From: JAQBQH01 sp035607415
Lineage (GTDB): Bacteria; Myxococcota_A; Polyangia; Palsa-1104
Length of the DNA: 64,000 nt
NCBI GenBank assembly: GCA_035607415.1
Contig: DATNAQ010000035.1
Coordinates: 5,909-69,908 of the forward strand
Direction: 5' to 3'
Positions 47,224 to 55,737 of the stretch are shown here, one piece after another (position 1 is the first letter of the stretch; each line of letters begins with the position of its first letter). The translations under genes were made by a program, and so were the position numbers. A model generated the notes under the pieces. That model did no database searches. It saw nothing but the letters and a program-made list of their open reading frames with translations, and was not told the origin of the DNA.

Positions 47224-49161
47224 GTGCGCATCCTCGTCGCTGCGCTGTGGGCGATCGCGGCCTTGGCCGGCTGCTCGGCGCCGCATCGCACGCTGACGCT
47301 GGTGCCGGCCCTGCCCGCGACGATGCCGTCGTGCGTCGCGATGGGCGCGGTGAACACGGTGCGCGTGACCGCGCAGGGCGACTTTCCGCCCGAGGCGACG
47401 CTGACCGCGTCGGCCTCGGCGGCGGGGCCGGCGACGCTGAGCCTGCCGGCGGCCACGCGCGACGTGGTGGTCGAGGGCTTCGGGCCGAGCGGCCTGGCCG
47501 CGTTCGGACGCACGCCGACGCTGGCGCTCGACGGGCTGCCGGCGGGGCCGATGGCCATCGCCTACGGTCCGCCCGACGGCGTGTGCCTGACCGGGCCGAT
47601 GCGGGTGGCGCGCGCCGGACATCGGTTGACGGTGCTCGCCGGCGGCGGCGTGCTCGTCACCGGCGGCGTCAACGCCGGCGACGGGCCGGCGACGCAGGTC
47701 GAGCTCTACGATCCGAAGACGGCGACGTTCGCGCTCACCGGCGCGAGCCTCGATCCACGCGCCGTGCTCGCCGCGGCGAGCGCGCCCCTACCCGACGGCG
47801 GCGCGCTCGTGACCGGTGGCGTGCTCAACGATATGAACGATCTGCCGGCGGGCATCGCCTTTTCCGGCGCGTTGCGCTTCGACGCCGCCGGCCGGCAGGT
47901 GGGCGAGGCGCGCCTGCTCGTCGGCGGGCCGCGCGCCGGCCACTCGGCGACCGTGCTCGCCGACGGGCGCGTGCTCCTCGCCGGCGGCTGCCAGAACTTC
48001 GACGCCGGCAACTGCCAGCCCGGCGCGGCGCTGGCGTCGACCGAGATCTACGATCCGAAGGCGGATATGTTCGCGCCGGGGCCGCCGCTTCTGCACGCGC
48101 GCGTCGGCCACTCGGCGGTGCTGCGTGGCGACGGCACCGTGCTCCTCGTCGGTGGACGCGGCGAGGGCGGCGGGGCGCTGGCGGCCGAAGTGATCGACCC
48201 CGACGAGCAGCGCAGCTTCGACGCGGGCACCGCCAGCGGCGCCGGCGTCGGGCTGACGACGGGCGCCGCGCTCGTCGCCGGCGGCACCACCACGCCCGAC
48301 GTCGGCGTCTCGCTGTGGCTCGCGCCCGACGAGGCGCCGCTGGCGTTGCCGCCGCTCGCCGAGGCGCGGCTCGGCCCGGCGCTCACGCCGCTCGACGACG
48401 GCAGCGTGCTCGTCGCCGGCGGCGGAGACGGCACGCTCGCGCTCTTCGACGGGCGCGCCGCGGTCACCGCGCTCGGCGCCAGCTTCTCGGCGCGCGATCT
48501 CGCCGCCGCGCGGCTCGGCGACGGCACCGTGCTGCTCACCGGCGGCCGCGACGCCGGCGGCGACGCCAAGAGCGACGCGGTCGTCTACTTCCATTCGCCG
48601 CTGTCGCCGTGGGCGAGCCTGCCGCCGCTCACGCTCGACGGCAGCGCCGATCCCTACCTGCCGCGCCGCCCCGATCGCGCCGCCACCGACGGCGGCCAGC
48701 TCGTGGTCACCGCCGCGGCGCCGGCGCCCGACGGCCGCCCCGCGGAGTACGCGCTCGTCGCCGGCATGGAGGTCGCCGACTTCACCTTCGATCTGCTCGC
48801 CGGCCGCCGCGGCGCCGGCGCCGCCGCCGTGCTCGTCGGCTGGGACTCGGACGCGGCCTACGACTTCGTGGTGCTCGCGCCGGGGCGCGCCGTCGAGCTG
48901 TGGACGGTGACCTCGCCGCGCGCCGGCCAGACGGTGGCGCAAGCGCGCGCCGGCTGCAGCGGCACCGCGCTGCCCGACGGCGCGCTGCCCGACGGCGCGC
49001 TCGCTCCCGTCGAGATCGCCTGGCGCGCGGGCAAGCTCACCGTGTCGGCGGGCGGCACTGCCATGCTCAGCTGCCATCCGCCGGCGTTTCCACGCGGCGC
49101 AGTAGGCGTTGCCGCCTTGTCGGGTACCGTCGCGTTCGACAACCTCGCGCTCACTCGATAA
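47224..49161 (+). CDS. Kelch-type beta-propeller lipoprotein
   Basis: The 645-residue product has a lipoprotein signal (AALWAIAALAGCSAPHR) and an N-terminal beta domain (about 25-125). Kelch-like repeats follow (about 130-460), marked by GHSATVLADGRVLLAGG, GHSAVLRGDGTVLLVGG and LAAARLGDGTVLLTGG. The C-terminal 170 residues form a further beta-domain with LWTVTSP and GTVAFDNLAL, resembling a laminin-G/3-keto-disaccharide-type sandwich. It is likely a surface protein. The barrel gene follows directly, so it may be the first gene of the cytochrome unit. Confidence 0.75.
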   Translation: MRILVAALWAIAALAGCSAPHRTLTLVPALPATMPSCVAMGAVNTVRVTAQGDFPPEATLTASASAAGPATLSLPAATRDVVVEGFGPSGLAAFGRTPTLALDGLPAGPMAIAYGPPDGVCLTGPMRVARAGHRLTVLAGGGVLVTGGVNAGDGPATQVELYDPKTATFALTGASLDPRAVLAAASAPLPDGGALVTGGVLNDMNDLPAGIAFSGALRFDAAGRQVGEARLLVGGPRAGHSATVLADGRVLLAGGCQNFDAGNCQPGAALASTEIYDPKADMFAPGPPLLHARVGHSAVLRGDGTVLLVGGRGEGGGALAAEVIDPDEQRSFDAGTASGAGVGLTTGAALVAGGTTTPDVGVSLWLAPDEAPLALPPLAEARLGPALTPLDDGSVLVAGGGDGTLALFDGRAAVTALGASFSARDLAAARLGDGTVLLTGGRDAGGDAKSDAVVYFHSPLSPWASLPPLTLDGSADPYLPRRPDRAATDGGQLVVTAAAPAPDGRPAEYALVAGMEVADFTFDLLAGRRGAGAAAVLVGWDSDAAYDFVVLAPGRAVELWTVTSPRAGQTVAQARAGCSGTALPDGALPDGALAPVEIAWRAGKLTVSAGGTAMLSCHPPAFPRGAVGVAALSGTVAFDNLALTR

Positions 49162-49162
49162 A

Positions 49163-50647
49163 GTGCGGCCGACGGTGCGCGTCTTCGCCTTCATCGCGGT
49201 CGCCGCAATGCTCTGCCTCGCCGCGCCGGCGCGCGCCTACGACTTCCAGATCGACGCCGAGACCATCGGTCAGGCCTACCAGCTGCGCTCTGCCGACGAC
49301 GCGCTCGTCAACCGGCGCCGCATCACGCAGTACCTCGGCCTCTCGGTCTTCAACCTCGGCCCGCACGATGACTTGGGCCGCCCGCTGCCGAACAACCAGT
49401 TCTATCTGACCGCGTCGATGCGCTTCGACGCCGACATGGGCGATTTTCCGTCGCTGACCGAGCTCACCGGCCGCACGCCCGAGCGCGAGCTGTTCCCCGA
49501 GAAGCTCGACCTCCTCTACGCCTACGTCGGCGGGCGCAACATCGCCGGCGCCATCGACTTCGAGCTCGGCCGTCAGATCATGATCGACATGTACGACTGG
49601 ACCTCGTTCGACGGCCTGCACGTCACGGCGCGCGCGCCGTTCCACGTCGCCGCCGAGGTCTGGGGCGGGCTCAACGTCACCGGCGCCGGCATCTTCGACT
49701 CGCCCATCTATCGCGTCGACGGCGTGGCGCTCGGCGGCAACGAGCTCGGCTCGCTCGCCGCGCGGCAAGAGGAGGAGCTGCAACCGACCTTCGGCATCGC
49801 CGCGCACAGCTACGGTCTGCGCTGGTTGCAGGCGCGCGTCAGCTACGAGCGCACCATGTCGGAGACGGGCGAGCCGCGCCTGCCCGGCGAGCCGGCCTGG
49901 GGCGTCGTCGACGAGCACGTGGGCATCACCGCGCGCGGCAACCTGTGGAACGGCCGGCTCGTGCCGTGGTTCGCGCTGCGCTACAACCTCTTGGCCGGCC
50001 GCATCGACGAGGTCTACGCCGGCGCGCGCTCGCAGCTCGGGCGCCACGGCATCTCGCTCGAGTACGTGCTCTCGGCGCCGACCTTCGACGGCGACTCGAT
50101 CTGGAACGTCTTCGCCTCGCAAGCGTTCGACGACATCCGCCTCGCCTACGACGTCACCTTCTGGAAGATCCGCGCCTACGCGCAGGCGTTCACGCGCCTC
50201 TACTTCGACGACAACGGCGCCTACGCCTCGGGCGGCGGCTCGCTCGGCGGGCGCATGGCCGTCGGCACGCGCGGCTGGGTGCGCATCGACGGCTACTACG
50301 AAGACGGCTACGGCGGCCTGCGCGCCGGCGTCGATCTGTCGACGCGCATGCGCATCTGGGGCGACGAGCTCGGCGTGCGCAAGGGCAGCGTCTTCGCCGA
50401 GGGGCGCCTCTCCTTCGTCTCGTTCCACGACGACATCCGGCCCGAGGACGCGGCCAACTCGTTCGGCGTGCAGGCGGGCCTGCGCTGGACGCCGCTCGAC
50501 GGGATCAACCTGCATGGGCTCATCGAGGAGAACGTGAACCGCCTCTATCCGTCGCAGCTGCGCGTCTTGGCGCTGCTCGATCTGTCGTTCTGGCTGGGCA
50601 TGAAGCCGCGCGGCATCCGCCGGCCGCAGCCGTGGAGTGGATTTTGA
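49163..50647 (+). CDS. Outer-membrane beta-barrel protein, porin-like
   Basis: The 494-residue product has a signal peptide (VFAFIAVAAMLCLAAPARA). Many amphipathic beta-strands with aromatic girdles follow (FYLTASMRFDADMG, SYERTMSETGE, VWGGLNVTGAGIF), and a hydrophobic-aromatic strand near the end (VLALLDLSFWLGM). This is the pattern of a large outer-membrane channel. It overlaps the dodecahaem cytochrome gene by 16 nt, the arrangement expected for a porin-cytochrome conduit. GTG 49163 or GTG 49175 could be the start. Confidence 0.7.
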   Translation: MRPTVRVFAFIAVAAMLCLAAPARAYDFQIDAETIGQAYQLRSADDALVNRRRITQYLGLSVFNLGPHDDLGRPLPNNQFYLTASMRFDADMGDFPSLTELTGRTPERELFPEKLDLLYAYVGGRNIAGAIDFELGRQIMIDMYDWTSFDGLHVTARAPFHVAAEVWGGLNVTGAGIFDSPIYRVDGVALGGNELGSLAARQEEELQPTFGIAAHSYGLRWLQARVSYERTMSETGEPRLPGEPAWGVVDEHVGITARGNLWNGRLVPWFALRYNLLAGRIDEVYAGARSQLGRHGISLEYVLSAPTFDGDSIWNVFASQAFDDIRLAYDVTFWKIRAYAQAFTRLYFDDNGAYASGGGSLGGRMAVGTRGWVRIDGYYEDGYGGLRAGVDLSTRMRIWGDELGVRKGSVFAEGRLSFVSFHDDIRPEDAANSFGVQAGLRWTPLDGINLHGLIEENVNRLYPSQLRVLALLDLSFWLGMKPRGIRRPQPWSGF

Positions 50648-51786
50648 TCGCGCTCGTCCTCTCGCTCGGGATTACGGTCGCGGGGTTCGCCGCGCCGTCG
50701 GAGATCATCTTTCCACAGCAACAGCTGCCGATCGCGTTCTCGCACGCCAAGCACCTGGCCAAGAAGATCGAGTGCGACTTCTGCCACGAGGCGGCGCCGA
50801 AGTCGACGCGCTCGTCGGACAACCTGATCCCGACGCGCGACGTCTGCGAGACCTGCCATCCGCCGAACAAGCAGCATCCCGAGCTCAGCATCGGCGCCGA
50901 CCTCGCCAAGGTCGTCATGCCGGCGCCGAACCTCAAGTTCGATCACGCGGTCCACGTCGACAAGGGCGTGCCCTGCACGCGCTGCCACGCGGCGCTCGAT
51001 CGCATCGATCTCGCGACGCGCAATCAGCTGCCGACGATGGGGCTGTGCCTTTCGTGCCACGACTCGCGGCGCGCGGCGATGCACGGGCCGTCGCGCTGCG
51101 CGACCTGCCACCTGGTCAAGCCCGACAACACGCTCGAGACCAACCTGCCGACGGGCACGCTCGAGCCATCGGGCGCGCTGCGCGGCGACGCGCACACGCT
51201 CGAGTTCCGCACCAAGCACTCGTCGGTCGCGGCCAGCGATCCGAAGTACTGCGCCAACTGCCATCGCCAGCAGTTCTGCCTCGACTGCCACAACGGCGTG
51301 GTCAAGCCGATGGACTTCCACGGCAACGACTACCTCGATCGCCACGCCATCGACGCGCGCAAGGACTCGCCGCGCTGCGAGGGCTGCCACCGCCTGCAGT
51401 CGTTCTGCCTCGGCTGCCACGAGCGGCTCGGGGTCGTCGACATCCGCACCGGCGTCGACGGCGCGTTCGCGCCCATCGGCACGCAGCGCTTCCATCCGGT
51501 CGGCTGGTCCGATCCGGTGGCGGCGGGCGATCCGAACCATCACAAGTGGCAGGCCGAGCGCAACATCCGGCAGTGCGTGTCGTGCCACCGTCAGGAGACG
51601 TGCCTGCAGTGCCACGCCACCAACGGTTCGGCGGCGGGCGGCGGGGGCAAGATGTGGGTCAACCCGCACCCGGGCAACTGGGCCGGCTCGGCGCGCTGCC
51701 AGGCGATGGCCGACCGCAACGTCCGCGTGTGCATGCGCTGCCACTCCACGAACGACACGGCCGAGCTAAGCTGTCGGAGCCCATGA
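50632..51786 (+). CDS. Exported 12-haem c-type cytochrome
   Basis: The 384-residue product has an N-terminal hydrophobic signal (LIALVLSLGITVAGFAAP) and exactly twelve CxxCH haem-binding motifs, among them CDFCH, CETCH, CTRCH, CLSCH, CATCH, CANCH, CLDCH, CEGCH, CLGCH, CVSCH, CLQCH and CMRCH. Spare His residues (FSHAKHL, FDHAVHVDKG) can provide distal ligands, as in cytochrome c3/c7-type families. It is probably periplasmic or outer-membrane. It is coupled to the barrel gene upstream and to a DsbA-fold gene downstream. A role in electron transfer across the outer membrane is an inference. Confidence 0.85.
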   Translation: MEWILIALVLSLGITVAGFAAPSEIIFPQQQLPIAFSHAKHLAKKIECDFCHEAAPKSTRSSDNLIPTRDVCETCHPPNKQHPELSIGADLAKVVMPAPNLKFDHAVHVDKGVPCTRCHAALDRIDLATRNQLPTMGLCLSCHDSRRAAMHGPSRCATCHLVKPDNTLETNLPTGTLEPSGALRGDAHTLEFRTKHSSVAASDPKYCANCHRQQFCLDCHNGVVKPMDFHGNDYLDRHAIDARKDSPRCEGCHRLQSFCLGCHERLGVVDIRTGVDGAFAPIGTQRFHPVGWSDPVAAGDPNHHKWQAERNIRQCVSCHRQETCLQCHATNGSAAGGGGKMWVNPHPGNWAGSARCQAMADRNVRVCMRCHSTNDTAELSCRSP

Positions 51787-52367
51787 TCACCTTCTATTAC
51801 GACGTCGTCTGTCCGTATGCGTATCTGGCCTCGACGCAGATCGAAGCGGTGGCGGCGCGTGTCAACGTCGAGATCGAGTGGGTGCCGGTGCTGCTCGGCG
51901 GGATCTTTCGCGCCATCGGGCAGTCCGATGTGCCGGCGGCGGCGATGCCCAAAGCGAAACAGCATTTGAATCTGCTCGATATGAAACGATATGCCGCATA
52001 TTACGGCGTGCCGTTGCAGCTGCACCCGCGCCATCCGCTGCGCTCGGTGGAGGCGATGCGCCTTCTGCACACCGTCGAGGGCGCGGCGCGCGTGGCCATG
52101 ACCAAGGCGCTCTATCGCGCGCACTTCGTGGAGAACCGCGATATCTCGGATAAAGCCGTATTGGCCGATTTTGGTGATATCGCGAAATTGGATTCGCCCG
52201 ATATCAAGGAGGCGCTGCGGCACGCCACCGATCGCGCGGTCGCCGACGGCGCCTTCGGCGTGCCGTCGTTCGTGATCGAGCAGGCGGGGCGCCGTCTCCT
52301 CTTCTGGGGACAGGATCGGCTGTTCCTGGTCGGCAAGGCGCTCGGCGGCTGGCAGGTGCCGGGATGA
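51783..52367 (+). CDS. DsbA-fold / 2-hydroxychromene-2-carboxylate isomerase-like protein (Cys form)
   Basis: The 194-residue thioredoxin-fold protein begins ITFYYDVVCPYAYLAST. The family's N-terminal S-P-Y motif is C-P-Y here, which allows thiol chemistry. The helical insertion and the C-terminal AFGVPSFVIEQAGRRLLFWGQDR are typical of the HCCA isomerase/kappa-GST group. The start overlaps the cytochrome stop (ATGA). The next gene is a paralogue with Ser at this position. There is no signal peptide, so it acts in the cytoplasm. Confidence 0.8.
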   Translation: MITFYYDVVCPYAYLASTQIEAVAARVNVEIEWVPVLLGGIFRAIGQSDVPAAAMPKAKQHLNLLDMKRYAAYYGVPLQLHPRHPLRSVEAMRLLHTVEGAARVAMTKALYRAHFVENRDISDKAVLADFGDIAKLDSPDIKEALRHATDRAVADGAFGVPSFVIEQAGRRLLFWGQDRLFLVGKALGGWQVPG

Positions 52368-52975
52368 GCGCCACGCCGCCAAAAGACGAAGCAGCGCTGA
52401 CGTTCTATTACGACTTCTCGTCGCCGTACGCCTACCTCGGCGCCACGCAGGTCGAGCGAGTCGCGCGCGAGACCGGGGCGCGCCTGCGCTGGCGGCCGAT
52501 CCTCGTCGGCGCGCTGTTCAACGCCATCGGTACGCCGAACGTGCCGCTCGACGACTTCCCCGCGGCGAAGCGCTCGTACATGCTGCGCGACCTCCACCAT
52601 TGGGCCGGCCATTGGGGCGTGCAGTTTCGCTGGCCGACCCGCTTTCCGATGCGCACGGTCGCGCCGCTGCGCATGATCTACGCCGCCGAGGCCGCCGGCG
52701 GCGACGTGGCCGCGCTGACGCACGCGCTGTTCCGCGCCTATTGGGTCGAGGATCGTGACATCGCCGACGCGGCGGTGCTCGCGACCATCGGCGACACGTC
52801 GCAGATCGAGGCGCCCACGATCAAGGCCGCCCTGCGTGCCGCCACCGACGAGGCCATCGCCGCCGGCGTGTGCGGCGTGCCCTCGTTCCTCGCGCGCGGG
52901 CATCTCTTCTGGGGCCAGGATCGCCTGGAGCTGGTCTCACGCACGCTCGGCGGCTGGGACCCGCCGTCGCTGTAG
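52364..52975 (+). CDS. DsbA-fold / 2-hydroxychromene-2-carboxylate isomerase-like protein (Ser form)
   Basis: The 203-residue paralogue of the preceding protein has TFYYDFSSPYAYLGAT, with the classical Ser-Pro-Tyr of glutathione-dependent HCCA isomerases, and the ending CGVPSFLARGHLFWGQDRL. It overlaps the previous gene by 4 nt (ATGA), which suggests local duplication followed by divergence of the active-site residue. Its 3' end is antisense to the next gene over 39 nt. The substrate is unknown; no aromatic-degradation genes are nearby. Confidence 0.8.
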   Translation: MSATPPKDEAALTFYYDFSSPYAYLGATQVERVARETGARLRWRPILVGALFNAIGTPNVPLDDFPAAKRSYMLRDLHHWAGHWGVQFRWPTRFPMRTVAPLRMIYAAEAAGGDVAALTHALFRAYWVEDRDIADAAVLATIGDTSQIEAPTIKAALRAATDEAIAAGVCGVPSFLARGHLFWGQDRLELVSRTLGGWDPPSL

Positions 52976-54343
52976 CCGCGCGCGCACGGCGGCGAACCCG
53001 AGCGCGACGCCGGCGCCCGAGAGCGCCATCATCGCCGGGAAGCTCTCGACCATGTAGCGCTCGACGGGGAACGGATGCGCGATCGCATGCAGCCCCGCGC
53101 GCGCCGCCACCGCGGCGACGAGGACGACGACGAACCAGCGATCGCGGCGCCACAGGAGGATCGCGCCGACGAGCGCGAGCGCGAACAAGACGCGCTCGAA
53201 GATGTTGTAGGCGCGCCGCCAGAACGGAAGGTGCAAGAGGCGCGAGCGCACCGGCAGCTCCCACTCGGGCATCGGCGTCCACTCGGCGAGGAAGCGCCGG
53301 AACGGCAGGCCGATCCAATAGTGCAGCGGCCGCCGCGCGCGCCGCTCCTGCGCCAGCCGATCGAACTGCGCGTCGAGGGCCGGCGTCAGGCCGCCGTGGT
53401 TGTAGTGCTCGAACAGATCGGTCACGAGCGCCTTCTCCGCGTCCGAGTCCCACATCGCGGGCAAAAGGATGCCGCTGCGGTCGGTCTTGAGATAACCGTT
53501 GTTCGCCACCTTGAGGAGCGCAAAGTCCTGCCCCCACGCGCCGGTGCCCCACGAGCGCATCCAGCGCATCATGCCGAGCGGCAGCGGGCGGCCATCCTGG
53601 CGCATCCAGAAGGTGCCCTCGGGATGCAGCTCGCCGAACTGGCGATAGTTGCGGATCGGCCACGGCGCGAACACCACGAGCGCGACGGCGGCGAAGAGCG
53701 CGCCGCGCGCCAGCCGCACGCGCCAGGTGCGCGCGCCGAGCCACAGCGCGAGCGCGACCGGGGGAAGGATCGCGAAGCCATCGATGCGCGTCAGCTGCAA
53801 CAGGCCGAACGCGACGCCGGCGCCGGCGGCCCAGCGCCAGCCCTCGCGCAGCGCGCAGAACAGCGTCAGCGTCGTCAGGAACGTCGCCAGCGACTCCGAC
53901 AGCCCGTAGCACGACAGGAACACGAGCATCGGGCAGACCACGACCGCGACGAAGCCGGCCCACGCCGCGCCGAGGCCGATCCGGCGATCGCGCAGCATGA
54001 AGAAGACGAGCAGCGCCGAGCCGATGTCGAGCCACGCGTTGGCCTGCGACGCGATCCACAGGTGCTCGTGCAGCGGCAGCGGCGCCTGGTGCACCACCGC
54101 CGCCAGGAACAGCGGGTACCCCGGCAGCCGCGAGTACTGCAGCGCCTTGGTCGCCGAAAAGGCGAGCCGGTGATCCGCGATCAGCTGTTGCGACAGCGCG
54201 TAGTACTGCAGGCCGTCACCGGCCGGCGCGTGCCAGCTCTGCACCACCAGGAGGCGAAAGACGAGGGCGAGCCCCACGACCGCGACGACGAGGGCGGCGC
54301 GGCGAACGTTCGGCCGGCGCAGCCACTCGAGCACGCGCCGCAC
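52937..54343 (-). CDS. Membrane glycosyltransferase, GT39/ArnT-like
   Basis: The 468-residue protein has about ten hydrophobic helices. The first external loop holds GDGLQYYALSQQL and then YSRLPGYPLFLAAV, the acidic/Pro motif layout of polyprenyl-phosphate-sugar-dependent GT-C enzymes (the GDG Asp would be catalytic). FAPWPIRNYRQFG is also typical. It would move a sugar onto a protein or lipid outside the membrane. It is the last gene of the long minus-strand operon, 3 nt after the M15/DUF882 gene, and looks unrelated to sulfur metabolism. Confidence 0.75.
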   Translation of the reverse strand: MRRVLEWLRRPNVRRAALVVAVVGLALVFRLLVVQSWHAPAGDGLQYYALSQQLIADHRLAFSATKALQYSRLPGYPLFLAAVVHQAPLPLHEHLWIASQANAWLDIGSALLVFFMLRDRRIGLGAAWAGFVAVVVCPMLVFLSCYGLSESLATFLTTLTLFCALREGWRWAAGAGVAFGLLQLTRIDGFAILPPVALALWLGARTWRVRLARGALFAAVALVVFAPWPIRNYRQFGELHPEGTFWMRQDGRPLPLGMMRWMRSWGTGAWGQDFALLKVANNGYLKTDRSGILLPAMWDSDAEKALVTDLFEHYNHGGLTPALDAQFDRLAQERRARRPLHYWIGLPFRRFLAEWTPMPEWELPVRSRLLHLPFWRRAYNIFERVLFALALVGAILLWRRDRWFVVVLVAAVAARAGLHAIAHPFPVERYMVESFPAMMALSGAGVALGFAAVRARLQRRRVPAAERA

Positions 54344-54346
54344 GCG

Positions 54347-54913
54347 TCAGTGCCCGCGCCAGAAGCGGATGGGACCCACGTCCGCGTGCACGAACTTCGA
54401 TTCGGGGTAGTAGCCGACGCCGCCGAGCTTGAGCGAGCGGATGTAGCGCAGGAGGATCTTGGTGGGCACGCCGGCGACGCGAAAGTCGACGGCGGTGCCG
54501 CGCGGATGCTGGGACTCGCGCGCCACCTCGTGGCCTTTCTTGCGCAGCATGAGCTGATACTTCGGCGCGCGGAAGCCCGAGACGATCTCGACGTAGCGAG
54601 CGTGGAACTTCTCGGCCGCGCGCACCACCGTCTCGAAGAGGCGCGGATCCATCTTGGTGGTCTGGTTGGTCCAGTGGTCGCGCGTGATCTGGTTGAACGG
54701 GGCCGCCGGCGTCGGCGTCGGACCCAGCGTCACCGGCAGCGACTCGTTGGTCCAGACGTTGTGCAGCGTCAGGACCGGCATCGCCGCCGGCGGCGGCGGC
54801 CTGGTCGCGCGCACGTCCGTGCGCTCCTGCTTGTCGCGCAGGAAGGCTTCCTTCTTCGACAGGTCGGCCGCTTCCAGCGTGCTGAACAGGATGGGCGCGA
54901 CGAGGAAGTGCAT
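54347..54913 (-). CDS. DUF882/M15-type (MepK/YcbK-like) peptidase-like protein
   Basis: The 188-residue protein has a weak N-terminal signal-like stretch (MHFLVAPILFSTL) and the M15/DUF882 core: EIVSGFRAPKYQLML, then SQHPRGTAVDFRV with the His and Asp zinc ligands, and KFVHADVGPIRFW with the final His. Such enzymes cleave crosslinks in peptidoglycan. Here SGFRAP replaces the usual SGYRS. Its ATG overlaps the larE stop (ATGA). Confidence 0.75.
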   Translation of the reverse strand: MHFLVAPILFSTLEAADLSKKEAFLRDKQERTDVRATRPPPPAAMPVLTLHNVWTNESLPVTLGPTPTPAAPFNQITRDHWTNQTTKMDPRLFETVVRAAEKFHARYVEIVSGFRAPKYQLMLRKKGHEVARESQHPRGTAVDFRVAGVPTKILLRYIRSLKLGGVGYYPESKFVHADVGPIRFWRGH

Positions 54914-55737
54914 CACGGGCGGCGACGCAGCTGCGTGAGCGTCTCGTTCATCGCGCCCGAGCGGAAGCCTTCGAGGTCGAGCGCGACGTAGGTGAAGCCG
55001 GCGCGCTTGCCGAGCGCGACGATCTCGGCGCGCCGCTCGACGGCGAGCGCGAGCGCGTCGCCTTCGAGCTCGAGGCGCGCGACGCTGTCGTGATAGCGCA
55101 CGCGCAGCTGGCGGAAGCCGAGGTCGTAGAGCCCTTCCTCGAAGCCGTCGATCTGCTGAAGGCGCGCCGGCGTGATCTCGGTGCCGTAGGGAAAGCGCGA
55201 CGACAGGCAGGCGAGCTGCGGCTTGTCCCACGTCGACAGGCCGAGCGCCTGCGAGACCGCGCGCACCTCGGCCTTGGTCAGCTCGGCCTCGACGAGCGGA
55301 TGGCGCGCGCCGCGCTCGTTGGCCGCGGCGAGGCCGGGGCGGTGATCGCCGAGATCGTCGACGTTGGTGCCGAGCAGGACCGCGTCGAGCCCGTGCTTGT
55401 GCGCGTGCGGCTGCGCCAGCTCGAGCAGCTCGGCCTTGCAGTGGTAGCAGCGATCGGTCGGGTTCATCTTGAACCCCGGGCGCTCGAGCTCGTGCGACTC
55501 GACGACGTCGAGCGCCACGCCCACTTCGGCGGCGAAGGCGACCGCGCGGGCGCGCTCGCGGCGCGCCATCGTCGGCGACACCGCGGTCAGCGCGCGGGCG
55601 CGCGCGCCGAGCTCGTCGGCGGCGATCTTGAGGACCAGCGCCGAGTCCGCGCCGCCGGAGAACGCGACCAGCGCCGATCGGTAGCCGCGCACGACCTGAC
55701 GCAGCTTGTCGAGCTTGGCGCTGGTCGTCGAGGCCAT
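54913..55737 (-). CDS. larE: ATP-dependent sacrificial sulfur transferase LarE-like
   Basis: LarE adenylates a carboxylate of the pyridinium precursor and inserts sulfur to build the nickel-pincer cofactor. The 274-residue protein has the PP-loop ALVAFSGGADSALVL, the MNPTDRCYHCKAELLEL segment and the conserved QLACLSSRFPYG, whose Cys donates sulfur in Lactobacillus LarE. LarB and LarC, needed for that cofactor, are not in the window. Coupling to sat (ATGA) suggests a general sulfur-transfer role instead; this is an inference. Confidence 0.85.
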   Translation of the reverse strand: MASTTSAKLDKLRQVVRGYRSALVAFSGGADSALVLKIAADELGARARALTAVSPTMARRERARAVAFAAEVGVALDVVESHELERPGFKMNPTDRCYHCKAELLELAQPHAHKHGLDAVLLGTNVDDLGDHRPGLAAANERGARHPLVEAELTKAEVRAVSQALGLSTWDKPQLACLSSRFPYGTEITPARLQQIDGFEEGLYDLGFRQLRVRYHDSVARLELEGDALALAVERRAEIVALGKRAGFTYVALDLEGFRSGAMNETLTQLRRRP

